This document shows, piece by piece, positions 37,301 through 45,510 of a stretch of DNA of 64,000 bases. Made by a program: the position numbers and the translations under genes. How positions within the stretch are numbered: the stretch's first letter is position 1; every line of letters starts with the position of its first letter. This DNA comes from Thiotrichales bacterium (GTDB lineage Bacteria; Pseudomonadota; Gammaproteobacteria; Beggiatoales; Beggiatoaceae), in contig JADGDE010000011.1 of the NCBI GenBank assembly GCA_016745035.1, positions 1 through 64,000 of the forward strand. Direction: 5' to 3'. Below the pieces are notes generated by a model. It was not told where the DNA came from. It made no database searches and saw only the letters and a program-made list of their open reading frames with translations.

Positions 37301-37469
37301 GATTCCGCTACTCTACGCCACCGGGCCAGGCTCTGAGATACAAAAACCGCTGGCGATAGTCGTTATCGGCGGCATCGCCACCTCCACCCTATTAACCTTG
37401 ATACTCTTACCAGTGTTATATCAATGGTTTGCCGAGTCGAAGGAGCCGACATGGAACAACAACTGTTAA
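34383..37469 (+). CDS. CzcA/CusA-family heavy-metal RND pump
   Basis: This 1028-residue pump begins at the ATG overlapping the adaptor stop (TAATG). The HME-RND hallmarks are QLPIDAFPDVSAPQVKI, MTPEEVESQITAPIEVEM, SLAKYGLTDITVDF, and LGGLAIAIGLLVDAAVVVVEN with the transport Asp. FMPNMDEGNLIIQLEKLPS is in the second half, and the helices near AVMNGVVMVEYFNQLR end it. Such pumps export monovalent or divalent metal cations from the periplasm. The exact metal is not readable without the methionine/acid substrate residues. It is followed by a DUF3240 gene. Confidence 0.9.
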   Translation: MLGSIIRFSLSQRLFMLVITAALVGIGWQALHQLPIDAFPDVSAPQVKIIIKAPGMTPEEVESQITAPIEVEMLGIPNQVMLRSLAKYGLTDITVDFAENTDIYWARQQVTERLSAIRDDLPADISGGIAPMTTPLGEMLMFTIEGGELSLLERRDILDWVIRPALRTVPGVADVNVLGGYARTFEVVPDNTRMNARKVQFSDLEQALSQNNRNDGAGLLSEGEETLQVRAQGRIDSLDHIRQIVLKTVNGSPIRIADVAEVRIGSLTRYGGVTADGKGEVVQGLVLGLRGANARTVVEGVEEKLSALEKTLPAGVQIRIFYNRGDLVERAVSTVSDALLQAAALIVLLLLLFLGQLRAALTVALILPLVALSTFILMRSFDMSANLMSLGGLAIAIGLLVDAAVVVVENMVKYLQDPKMQKLPRLHLIYRAVKEVAVPVISGTVIIILVFLPLLTLQGLEGKLFIPVALTIVFALTVSLILSLTVIPVFAAYLLPQKPSKEPLLSRLLTRLYRPVLNLSLRFGIIVVMLALAALAASIYAYQDIGKTFMPNMDEGNLIIQLEKLPSITLEKSLDLDLKVEKALIERIPEVVGMVARAGSDEIGLDPMSLNETDGFLILKPRSEWRMSEQDELIDEIRQVMQDFPGVAYGFTQPIDMRVSEMILGVRGDVAVKLFGDDLDVLNAKAQTIAEELKKIQGSEDVLYTVNEGVQYFQVDINRLAAGRLGLNVTDVQDMLRAQIEGKRIGTVYQGARRVPLMIKGSEDIRDAPARFANLSLAMPNGEIVPLSTIAELKRLEGPVQVERELAQRMAVITLNVRGRDLVGFVDEAKQAVEQAVPLDLGYRLAWGGEFENQQRAAKRLTLVVPIALGLIFLILFTTFGSLRQALLVLLNIPFALIGGIFALWYTGAYLSVPASVGFIALLGIAVMNGVVMVEYFNQLRASGLDMYQTVRQGAERRLRPVLMTANSTLFGLIPLLYATGPGSEIQKPLAIVVIGGIATSTLLTLILLPVLYQWFAESKEPTWNNNC

Positions 37470-37765
37470 TTCTCAACATCGCCGCCAAACGCGCACAACT
37501 GCTCAGCGACTGGCTGTTACAACGCCAAGACATAGAGCAGTTTTTAAGCTACCACGCCGATGGGCACAGCACCTTGATGCAACAACAGTGTTTGGATTTG
37601 AGCGAGCAAGTGGCGGGGGTGCAAGCGAAATGGGTGGCGCAGATACAGGCTGAAGCGGGGGTGTTGGCGCGGCTGTTAAAGGATTTGGAGCAGGATTTTC
37701 CTAATCTGCGGATTGAGTATGTGTTGTTGCCTGTGGTTGGGGGTGGGGTGTTGAATTCCCTCTAG
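37451..37765 (+). CDS. DUF3240-family protein of metal-efflux operons
   Basis: This is 104 residues from the ATG at 37451, overlapping the pump gene by 19 bases. It contains SDWLLQRQDIEQFLSY, ADGHSTL and CLDLSEQVAGVQ, matching the DUF3240 proteins that follow CzcA-like genes. Their fold is PII-like (ferredoxin-type), suggesting a cytoplasmic regulator or metal sensor of the pump. No experimental role is certain. Confidence 0.72.
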   Translation: MEQQLLILNIAAKRAQLLSDWLLQRQDIEQFLSYHADGHSTLMQQQCLDLSEQVAGVQAKWVAQIQAEAGVLARLLKDLEQDFPNLRIEYVLLPVVGGGVLNSL

Positions 37766-37775
37766 CCCCTACGCG

Positions 37776-37797
37776 TTCCCAACGTCTTCGTTGGGAA
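37776..37797. terminator. Hairpin after the efflux operon
   Basis: TTCCCAACG and CGTTGGGAA form a perfect 9-bp stem with a TCTT loop. No T-run follows. The same motif is a common dispersed repeat in related bacteria, so it may be a REP-like element used as a terminator. Confidence 0.45.
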
Positions 37798-37835
37798 TGC
37801 AGATTGCGTCGCTCTGGCGGCGCGTGGTGGGAGCT

Positions 37836-37977
37836 GTAGGGTGCGTTAGCGTAGCGTAACGCACCGTTTTTGTTATCAACAACGAAAGGAGTTTTGTTAT
37901 TGGCTTCGTTTTATATTACGAAAATATTATTTTCTAGATTTCAATTGGTGCGTTACGCTATCGCTAACGCACCCTAC
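37836..37977. mobile_element. Paired-hairpin element (GTAGGGTGCGTTA type)
   Basis: Two inverted 30-base ends each fold on themselves: GGTGCGTTA/TAACGCACC at 37840-37865 and again at 37947-37973. The whole unit is flanked by GTAGGGTGCG and CGCACCCTAC. The roughly 80 bases between are AT-rich and non-coding. This is the layout of REP doublets or non-autonomous hairpin elements mobilised by a transposase acting in trans. Confidence 0.7.
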
Positions 37978-38214
37978 AATTTAGGTAAATGTTATTCATT
38001 GACCCCCAAAATTTGTAATTCCCAAGCATGTTTCCCTTCATAGTTTAGTCCCGTATATCTCAAATTGTGTATTTAGTAATGTTTCATAATTTAGTCTGCT
38101 CTTTAGATTGGTGTCCGATATCCGCGATGGACTGGTGTTTAAGGTCGATGTGGTGTAAATGAGGATGAGTTTTATGCATATGTTAATGGGGAGAGGTTGA
38201 AGCGAAGGTAGGTG

Positions 38215-38253
38215 CGGGACTGAAGTCCCGATTCCGGAATCATGGCTTCAGCC
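38215..38253. repeat. Three consecutive small palindromes
   Basis: CGGGACTGAAGTCCCG, GATTCCGGAATC and GGCTTCAGCC follow one another. A dispersed repeat is likely, but no second copy lies in the window. Confidence 0.45.
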
Positions 38254-38352
38254 GTGCTTTTGCTGGTATGGTGTTTTGAGGTTTTTATGGGGTTTATCGA
38301 AGCCTGAAATATATCGAGGTATAACGAATAGTTACCCGCTTTCCCCCTCACA

Positions 38353-38385
38353 GTTCCCTGCGTGCACCATTACCGCACAAGGCTC
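38353..38385 (-). ncRNA. Group II intron domain V-like remnant
   Basis: On the minus strand this reads GAGCCTTGTGC, then a GGTAATGG loop region, then GCAC, a two-base GC bulge, and AGGGAAC. CCTT pairs with AGGG, and GTGC with GCAC. This is the domain V shape, with the AGC at the 5' side and the bulge on the 3' side. TGTGAGGGGGAAAGC follows, as it does after domain V in many introns. The basal A and G do not pair with the AA of GAAC, so it is decayed. No reverse transcriptase frame remains; the pilY1 gene begins 120 bases to the right. Confidence 0.42.
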
Positions 38386-38442
38386 CTCAAAACTGCTCAC
38401 CTTGCACATGCTCTAATGGATAAAAATGAGGGTTTAAACGAT

Positions 38443-38480
38443 AAAGGCAACCGCCACAGCTGAGGGTAGCGATTGCCTTT
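38443..38480 (-). terminator. Probable terminator of the pilin operon
   Basis: AAAGGCAA and TTGCCTTT form an 8-bp stem, extended by CGC/GCG inside. The hairpin lies 25 bases after the pilY1 stop. On the minus strand it is followed by a T-rich stretch. Confidence 0.5.
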
Positions 38481-38504
38481 AGGCCTTAGGTATCTAAGCT
38501 AAGT

Positions 38505-41500
38505 TTACTCTTCTAACCAATAAACCTGTTGCTTGGGAATATCCAAGGTTTCATCCAAACGGTGTAAACCACCTCCGGTACCGACAACCACGGTAATCCC
38601 CTCAGGTAAGAACACTGGCAATGCATTAGATGGAATACCATCACCGAGCTGTTCTGCCCGGTCTGAGGCATCTTTTGTACCACTATCATCATCACCTTCA
38701 CCTGTGTCAGTGCCATCACCAGGAGTCGTACCTGAATCATCAGCACTGTCATCATCTTTACCGTCATCTTTATCATTATCAGGGTTGAAGTTAGATGCCG
38801 CTCCACCGGTTAATACGTCAAGACTATAGAGTTTACCTGACCCCTCTGGCACATCATTAGTACATGCATTCGCCATACTTGCCTCTGTGAAGCTTGGACA
38901 CGTACCTAAGGTTTCATCAAAGTCCACATCTTCATGATGATCATAATGAGATTTTAAGGATGATTTACCCACACAAATAACCTGAAAATTTTGTTGATTA
39001 CCTGGTGGGTAATGACACAATTTATTTGCAAGCGCTTTATTAGTGCAATTACCATTGGCATCAGGAAAACGTCCGCCTCCCGTTGCACTGTTAAAGTCGC
39101 TGGAAGGGTCAGTGACATCTTTTTCATCAAAGGTATCTTCGCCTGCACCTTCACCTGGACCGCCTGCACCGGTATTAACACTGCCAGGTGGTACAAAGGT
39201 GGTGAAGAAGACTTTACCATCCAAGACGATGGGGGAAGATAAGCCTTTCTCGCCCTTATCAACTAAGTCAATAAATAAGCCATGTTTAGTTTGTAATAAA
39301 ACTTTTGCTTCATTACGCATCGCATCATTACCGACTTGCAGAACATTATCAGTCGCATCATAGAAAGCTTCATAAGTGCTAGAGCCGCCATTTTGAGTAC
39401 CATGCTCTAAGGTAAAGAATTTGCTGTCATCAGCATCTTCACCTGTGGGCATGTCCTCGGGGGTATCGAGTTTAGCATCGCCTAAATTGCCACTATTACT
39501 ACTTTTCGGAATCAAGCCATTAATCGCCCGATCACGAATCGCATAGAAGCGATCTTTAATGTAGTTACCAATGGGGTTCGCTCTGAAACCTGTGGTGATT
39601 AAAATTAAATCATAATTGGCTTCTAGGGAATATTCCTCATCTTGTAGTTGGACAATATCAGGGGCATAGTAAAAGTGCCGATGATGTTGTGGATCCGCTT
39701 CATTAGCTATATGAGCCAATCGTCCACCTAAACTGTTGCCGCGTGAACTTGGACCTATATCGCCTCCTAAATCAATGCGCCAGACTTGTCCTCCCAAATC
39801 GCCGACATATAAGCGATCGGTGATACCATCGCCATTACTGTCATACACCGTCACATCAGAGGGAATCGGATAGATCATATTACTCAATTCCATGCTTGCA
39901 CCAGAGCCTTTGTTACCAACCCACCAAATGAGTTCACCTGTCTCTGCATCGGTAATGAAAATAGCATTACCTGTGCGTTCAAATTCCCGTCCGTCAATGG
40001 TAGCGACTTTAGGATAGCTTTGACGTAAGTCATAGGCATCATCATAACCACCGCCATAAATAAGGACGACTTTCTCTGTACCATCGACACGAATGATGGT
40101 CGGTTTAGGTGTTGACCAAGTTTGTCCTAATTTTGTATAACCATTGGTTTTTCCACCGACAATCGTCCATAACAAAGTCGGCTCATCACTGGTAACATCC
40201 AAGCCATAAATATAGCGTCCACCTCGGCGTGTACCGATAAACAGTTTAACTTTTTCGCCATTATCGACAACACCATTACCGTTGCCATCTCTCACAAGGA
40301 AGCTCGGCGTACCATCAACACCATAGGCTTTAGGTGGGTATTTCGTGCCATCCATCAGTGGTTTTTGCAAACTGAGCATTTCATAGGGAATAAATGCCCA
40401 TAACTCATCACCTGTTTCACCATCAAGGCTACGGATGATACCGTCATTACCAGCACTGAAAACACGGGTTTTGTTTTTGCCATAAGTAATTGAACCTGGA
40501 CTGCTATGTAGCGGATCACCAAAACGCCAATCACGTAAGTTATCCACTTTGGCTTCACCATTTTTATAGCCATAAATCCAGTTAAATAGTTTTTTCCGCT
40601 CGTCTGTACCGACAACACCTAGACGAGAATTACTAATCGCAGCATTATCCGTTGGTGGTAAAGGTAAGACGTTACTGAGACTAACTAACGATTCATTCAG
40701 GATAGGACTGGAGCTTGATGGACGAGTGTTAGTATACATTTTCCGCTGGCTAGGTACGGGAATGGAGTCACCTGCACCACCCGCTTTGATGATTGAACCA
40801 TCAGCAACATCTGTGGCATTCCACAAATCATGAGCCGTCTCTTTGATCTTGTCATTCTCACCAATCGCTGCTTCACCATTTTTATCTAAAACACTGCCCA
40901 AAGCACACGTTTTAGGATCAGCACAGAGTTTATATTTTTTGATGTTACCATCCCATAAACCAAATTCACTGGGAGCAAACAGGGCAAAATATACCTCACT
41001 GTTATGGAATAAGCGATTAAAGGCATTAATCGATAAAGTTGGTGCTGCAAACGACGTTGCTGTGGTACGTACCATACTGACAATATCGCGGAATGCACTT
41101 AAAATCGATTCAGCATTACTGGCTTCATAAAAATTACCACCACCCGCTTCGGCGACTTCTTTGAGGTAGTCGGTACCATCTTCATCATCTAAGGCAAAAC
41201 CAATGGTATGAGTAATGATATTTTGAATACCACCCATATCTGTGTTGATGTCGGTGGTATTTAAGTGTTTAACCAATTCAATCCCACAGTTTTCTGTGGT
41301 ATTTTTCCTATTTCCACATTTAGTCATACTCATTTTTTCAATTTGAGTATTAATATAGGTATCTTTGGAAGTGGCTTCACCATCAGTGAATAAAACCATG
41401 TGATTACCTGTACACACACTTAACGGCGGTTGCTTATAACGGGCAGGGCGCTGGAACGATTTGCCATTACAAACCTTATGGGGATCATAACTACCCGATT

Positions 41501-44500
41501 TAACCTTGACATTTTCCCCGGTACAAATCACCTGCTCGCGGCAAGCATAATCATAAGGGTCGGCATCTGTACAGCCTGTTGGGTAATGCACCAAACCACC
41601 TTCAAAACTCCCCCGGTGACTGACGGAATTATCTCTATCCCCTTTGTAGTCGGAATACCCAGGATCTACACCTCGGTAATCACCGCCATAGATTGAGCTA
41701 CCCAAATAGTATTGCGCTCCTTCATACAAGGCTGGCACGAGAGGTGTCCAACCACCAATAGCTGCCGCACGTGTGTGATCGGCAACTAATTCTTTGAGTC
41801 GATCACGGGCGGTGGGTAAATTATCTTGATAACGTCCGGTAAAGGTCAGTTTTAATAAAGCTGAATTATTAGGGTTATTATCAAAGGCATAAGTGCGGCG
41901 TAAACCAGTCCCTTCAACGAAAAAGGCCATGCTATCGGCTGTATCCCAGCCGCCAGTAATATTTTCTCGGACAATATCAGTGACATCGAGACTATAACGT
42001 TGATTGCGCTTCCACTCACTGGGTTCCCATTTAATTTTTGTGTTGGTTGCCGGGCGTGAACTAAAATCTTTCAGCGCATCTGAAAAAACGGGCGCATGTC
42101 CTTTTTGTCCGTAAACAGCCCAACTGGTTACCTCATCATCATCATGACTAGCTGTCAGGATAAGTTCGGCTTTAACCACATTAGTGGTGGTGGTTAAATC
42201 TAACTGTGTAAACCGTAAGCCGGTTAAACGCACGGTTTCTTTGCCCTTATCATTTAAGGTTGTACTCATTTCCAGTGGGTTATCACTTAAGAATATGGCA
42301 TTACTGACGGCATCTGCTTTGATAAGTGCCTCTGAACCATCATTACCACCGCTATTAATTTGGAAAGGTTTAACCCGTGTGACACAAGCATCGTTATCAA
42401 TGGAACCTGTGGCATATTCCACATGCAGTTTCACCGCATTTTCAGGACTGCTATCATGGCTAACAAATTTACGTAAGCTATCTGGTTGCTGAGCATCAAT
42501 CATAAAGACTAAATCTCGACCACCACACCAACCATCGGTATTCGGTCCAATACTGCCTTGATCGACGACTGATTGCATTAGGGTTTTCAGCTCGGCACTT
42601 TGATAACGCTCACCTGATTTCCAAGCTGGCACATTTTCCCAAGGTACGGTGGTTGTCAATAATTCACGTTTGCCCAAATTATTGGCTTCAGCACTAAACG
42701 CCATTTCATGGCCGACTTTTGCAGCTGAAATTGTATAGCTAGCGTTGCTGCTATTATTGGCACTGGCAGCAAATTCTAAGTAAGCTTTTTCAATCGTGGC
42801 TCCTTGGGGAATATTAACGGTTTGGAAACGTAAACCGACACGGTAATCAGCAGCTGGCGTTGCTTCGCCTCCTTCCCATTCAATGACTAATTGTGGTGCA
42901 TGGTTTTTTTGGCTGTAATAACAACTATTTTTTACCCCACAAACACCACGTCTGCCGTTACTTTTGTTGTACCTTAACAGCAAGGAAATGGCATTATCAT
43001 TGGTACGCCATGCACCGTCATCAACATATTGTTGAATTAAATCAACTAAGTCTGGTGAAACAACGGTTTCTTGTTCATTACCATTGGCGACATTCCAAAT
43101 CACACTGGTGTCTTTGACGGCACGGTTGGATAAGTCATAATCATTATCACTGCCATGGTCATAAGATTCGGCATAAACTGTGTCTTCACCTTGGATTTTC
43201 ACTTTGATTTGTGAGTCGGTATAACTTTTGCTTTCTTCATCCAGATTAATTTTCAAGACAGCTGATTTAATCACTGCATTTTTAGGCACTTGGACATTTT
43301 CAAAGCGGAATCCGAGTAATGTGCCACTTCTGTCATTACCAAAATACTGATTGCCAAGCCACAAAGCATCATTACTACCAATTTCACCTTTTTTATCGTT
43401 AGGATTTAGAAACTCTTTACTGTGATCGTCAGCATTGCTGATTTCAGTGGTGGTAGTTTTCGTGTCTGAACTGCCTGAGCCTGTATCATCTGGCTCTATA
43501 TATTTGACAACGATTTTGGTAACGCCATCATCGCCCTTACGGATATTACGATTATCCCCACGGTCTAAACTATCATGCCCTGTCACAGTAATGATAAAGG
43601 CATCATCTTCATCCCAATAATCAGCATTAACGACTTGTTGTAAGACCGAGGCAAAACCATCGGAGTTGTATTTTTTATCTTCTTCCCATTTGTTAGTCAC
43701 ATCCCAAAGACTGGTATTAGGGAAAGTTGGCAAGTTTTTAATTGCATAGCCTGTTGCTGTCAGATCTGAGGGGTTATCAAGATCAACCGCTTTAATAACC
43801 AATTTAAGATCATCATTTTGATTATCATCATCAGCCGTAAATCTTAGCTTTGCGAAAGTGATTTTTGAACCTTTAGGAATGCCTAAATTTTGAAAACGAA
43901 ATGCAGCTATACTGACACCCTTAGAATTATCAGAGCTACGTCCCAACCAAATCCTATAATCAAGATTTTGAGATCTAGATTTAATATATTGTTGCCCATC
44001 ATATTTACTGTTTCTAATCCGGTATTCTATTCTCGTTTCATCACCAGTAAAACTCTGAGAGTCGTTGCCACCGGTGCCTGCCGCATCCCCTGAGGGAATA
44101 CTCGAACCGGCTACATTGGTCATAAAAATAGTTGGCTCATCGAGCAAGACTTCTTCTGTGCCGATATTTTGTGTTGCATCATCGTTGGTGTTATTAATCG
44201 CACTCTCTAATACCTCTATGGCATCGGCATCATTACTGCTCTCTCCTGCCACCGTATTAATAGGTGCGCCAATCGGGCTGATAGGGAAAATAATTGGCAC
44301 ATTACTGCGTTGTGGACTGGTACGGGTACTGCCAGAAAAAGTCGCAAAGCCTAAGTTCACTCCTTGTAACTCATCTAAAAGCAGTAAAATCGCATCCGTT
44401 AAATGTGCCATTCGGGTAGTACCGCCTGAAATAGGTGATTTATCCCCTGGGACACTGGCTCTCATACTGCCTGATTTATCTAAAATAATTAGAATATTAG

Positions 44501-44672
44501 AGCCTAGATCAGGATTGATTTCAATCTGATGACTGGCATAAAGTTCGGTATCATCAGCGGCATAACTATAGGTCGATAAACCTGCAAACACACTGAGACT
44601 AAACGCTATTATAAAATAGCGTAGTTGTTGCCCCCACCTTTTTGGCGGGTACTGGGCATCATGTTTTTTCAT
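38505..44672 (-). CDS. pilY1: PilY1-like type IV pilus tip protein with von Willebrand A domain and four inserted beta-sandwich modules
   Basis: This 2055-residue protein has a signal peptide (ending about residue 38). A VWA domain starts with the MIDAS DKSGSM (65-70) and resumes at GGWTPLVPALYEGA (973) and MVLFTDGEATS (1092). Between these halves lie four modules at about 210-391, 434-600, 604-755 and 765-945. Each has the pattern xGLRFxxLxIPxGxxIxxAxLxF...V-Y, like DNRLRE-type surface domains. The PilY propeller is at about 1385-1900 (FGDPLHSSPGSI, AGNDGIIRSLD). It has two Ca-site-like loops (DGNGNGVVDNGE at 1462; DSNGDGITDRLYVGD at 1611). An Asp-rich linker precedes the C-terminus. PilY1 caps pili and mediates adhesion, surface sensing and retraction. 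It is last in fimT-pilV-pilW-pilX-pilY1. Confidence 0.9.
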   Translation of the reverse strand: MKKHDAQYPPKRWGQQLRYFIIAFSLSVFAGLSTYSYAADDTELYASHQIEINPDLGSNILIILDKSGSMRASVPGDKSPISGGTTRMAHLTDAILLLLDELQGVNLGFATFSGSTRTSPQRSNVPIIFPISPIGAPINTVAGESSNDADAIEVLESAINNTNDDATQNIGTEEVLLDEPTIFMTNVAGSSIPSGDAAGTGGNDSQSFTGDETRIEYRIRNSKYDGQQYIKSRSQNLDYRIWLGRSSDNSKGVSIAAFRFQNLGIPKGSKITFAKLRFTADDDNQNDDLKLVIKAVDLDNPSDLTATGYAIKNLPTFPNTSLWDVTNKWEEDKKYNSDGFASVLQQVVNADYWDEDDAFIITVTGHDSLDRGDNRNIRKGDDGVTKIVVKYIEPDDTGSGSSDTKTTTTEISNADDHSKEFLNPNDKKGEIGSNDALWLGNQYFGNDRSGTLLGFRFENVQVPKNAVIKSAVLKINLDEESKSYTDSQIKVKIQGEDTVYAESYDHGSDNDYDLSNRAVKDTSVIWNVANGNEQETVVSPDLVDLIQQYVDDGAWRTNDNAISLLLRYNKSNGRRGVCGVKNSCYYSQKNHAPQLVIEWEGGEATPAADYRVGLRFQTVNIPQGATIEKAYLEFAASANNSSNASYTISAAKVGHEMAFSAEANNLGKRELLTTTVPWENVPAWKSGERYQSAELKTLMQSVVDQGSIGPNTDGWCGGRDLVFMIDAQQPDSLRKFVSHDSSPENAVKLHVEYATGSIDNDACVTRVKPFQINSGGNDGSEALIKADAVSNAIFLSDNPLEMSTTLNDKGKETVRLTGLRFTQLDLTTTTNVVKAELILTASHDDDEVTSWAVYGQKGHAPVFSDALKDFSSRPATNTKIKWEPSEWKRNQRYSLDVTDIVRENITGGWDTADSMAFFVEGTGLRRTYAFDNNPNNSALLKLTFTGRYQDNLPTARDRLKELVADHTRAAAIGGWTPLVPALYEGAQYYLGSSIYGGDYRGVDPGYSDYKGDRDNSVSHRGSFEGGLVHYPTGCTDADPYDYACREQVICTGENVKVKSGSYDPHKVCNGKSFQRPARYKQPPLSVCTGNHMVLFTDGEATSKDTYINTQIEKMSMTKCGNRKNTTENCGIELVKHLNTTDINTDMGGIQNIITHTIGFALDDEDGTDYLKEVAEAGGGNFYEASNAESILSAFRDIVSMVRTTATSFAAPTLSINAFNRLFHNSEVYFALFAPSEFGLWDGNIKKYKLCADPKTCALGSVLDKNGEAAIGENDKIKETAHDLWNATDVADGSIIKAGGAGDSIPVPSQRKMYTNTRPSSSSPILNESLVSLSNVLPLPPTDNAAISNSRLGVVGTDERKKLFNWIYGYKNGEAKVDNLRDWRFGDPLHSSPGSITYGKNKTRVFSAGNDGIIRSLDGETGDELWAFIPYEMLSLQKPLMDGTKYPPKAYGVDGTPSFLVRDGNGNGVVDNGEKVKLFIGTRRGGRYIYGLDVTSDEPTLLWTIVGGKTNGYTKLGQTWSTPKPTIIRVDGTEKVVLIYGGGYDDAYDLRQSYPKVATIDGREFERTGNAIFITDAETGELIWWVGNKGSGASMELSNMIYPIPSDVTVYDSNGDGITDRLYVGDLGGQVWRIDLGGDIGPSSRGNSLGGRLAHIANEADPQHHRHFYYAPDIVQLQDEEYSLEANYDLILITTGFRANPIGNYIKDRFYAIRDRAINGLIPKSSNSGNLGDAKLDTPEDMPTGEDADDSKFFTLEHGTQNGGSSTYEAFYDATDNVLQVGNDAMRNEAKVLLQTKHGLFIDLVDKGEKGLSSPIVLDGKVFFTTFVPPGSVNTGAGGPGEGAGEDTFDEKDVTDPSSDFNSATGGGRFPDANGNCTNKALANKLCHYPPGNQQNFQVICVGKSSLKSHYDHHEDVDFDETLGTCPSFTEASMANACTNDVPEGSGKLYSLDVLTGGAASNFNPDNDKDDGKDDDSADDSGTTPGDGTDTGEGDDDSGTKDASDRAEQLGDGIPSNALPVFLPEGITVVVGTGGGLHRLDETLDIPKQQVYWLEE

Positions 44673-44752
44673 GATAATCTCCTACTGTATGAAAAATAAA
44701 AGTCAAACCTAAGTTTCATATGGCTACCTAGCCTATGCCTTTTATTTCAACG

Positions 44753-44907
44753 CTATTCCTCCAGCCAATAGACCTGCTGTTTGGGAATATCCAAGGTTTC
44801 ATCTAAACGATGTAAACCACTTCCAGTTCCTACATTGATGGTCATTCCCTCAGGTAAAAATACCGATAGGGCATTTGAGGAAATCTCATCTCCTAACTGT
44901 TCTGTGT
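44753..44907 (-). pseudogene. 3' remnant of a second pilY1 copy
   Basis: On the minus strand this encodes TEQLGDEISSNALSVF and LHRLDETLDIPKQQVYWLEE, then a stop. It is nearly identical to the final 50 residues of the intact pilY1 (AEQLGDGIPSNALPVF through the same end). Homology stops near 44907. It lies between pilX and pilY1, where a duplicate or replaced pilY1 would end. The rest of the 44673-44992 gap holds no other gene. Confidence 0.88.
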
Positions 44908-44992
44908 TGTCAAGTTAGACATTGTTTACGCCTATTTGTATAAAGTTGAGACAGTAATTAGTATATTTTCTATCTTAACTTAAGCGCTTTAG

Positions 44993-45493
44993 TTATTTGG
45001 GAGCCGCTTGGCGCATACCACTGCGCAGGTTAATTTGTACACTGGCAGCATCTGCCGTGCTATGACCTGTGACCTGGGTTTCGTAATACATCATCTGAAT
45101 TTTTGTTACGCTGTTAGCTGTCTGCCCTGCTCCTCTGGGGACACCAAAATTGCCCTTATACTCCACTTGCGTGCTACTGGTACTGGCTTTCACCTCATTG
45201 GCTCTTTTAATATTATTCAGGTTTAATCCCGAGTGCGTATAGATACCATTGGTAAAAGCATTACTGGCAGTTTCTTTTTTTAATTCAGCATCCAAGGAAT
45301 CATTAGCTTGTTCTAAGCCGGCTTCAGCAATTTGAAAAGCCCAACTGCGTTCTTGTGCATAAGCGGCTAGTTTAGTCTCTAAAATAGTGCTATCCATCGC
45401 AGTAACCCCCAGCAAGGTTAATATCATAATAAAAACCAACGCAATAATTAAAACCGCACCACCTTGAGAAGTTTTATCTGTCGTTTGTCTCAT
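44993..45493 (-). CDS. pilX: Minor pilin PilX
   Basis: A 166-residue protein with the PilX N-terminus: a short leader, then GGAVLIIALVFIMILTLLGV, the hydrophobic stalk that packs into the pilus, and the conserved AYAQERSWAFQIAEAGLEQA. The usual prepilin Phe/Glu pair at the cleavage site is replaced by AVLI-type sequence, as in the PilX subgroup. PilX helps prime pilus assembly with PilV, PilW and PilY1. It lies 17 bases after pilW. Confidence 0.88.
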   Translation of the reverse strand: MRQTTDKTSQGGAVLIIALVFIMILTLLGVTAMDSTILETKLAAYAQERSWAFQIAEAGLEQANDSLDAELKKETASNAFTNGIYTHSGLNLNNIKRANEVKASTSSTQVEYKGNFGVPRGAGQTANSVTKIQMMYYETQVTGHSTADAASVQINLRSGMRQAAPK

Positions 45494-45510
45494 CAGATGA
45501 GTCTCCTTAG

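Noticed and set aside
37981..38214. Gene remnant after the efflux operon
   Set aside because: Short stretches look coding-like, but no family or consistent frame can be supported.
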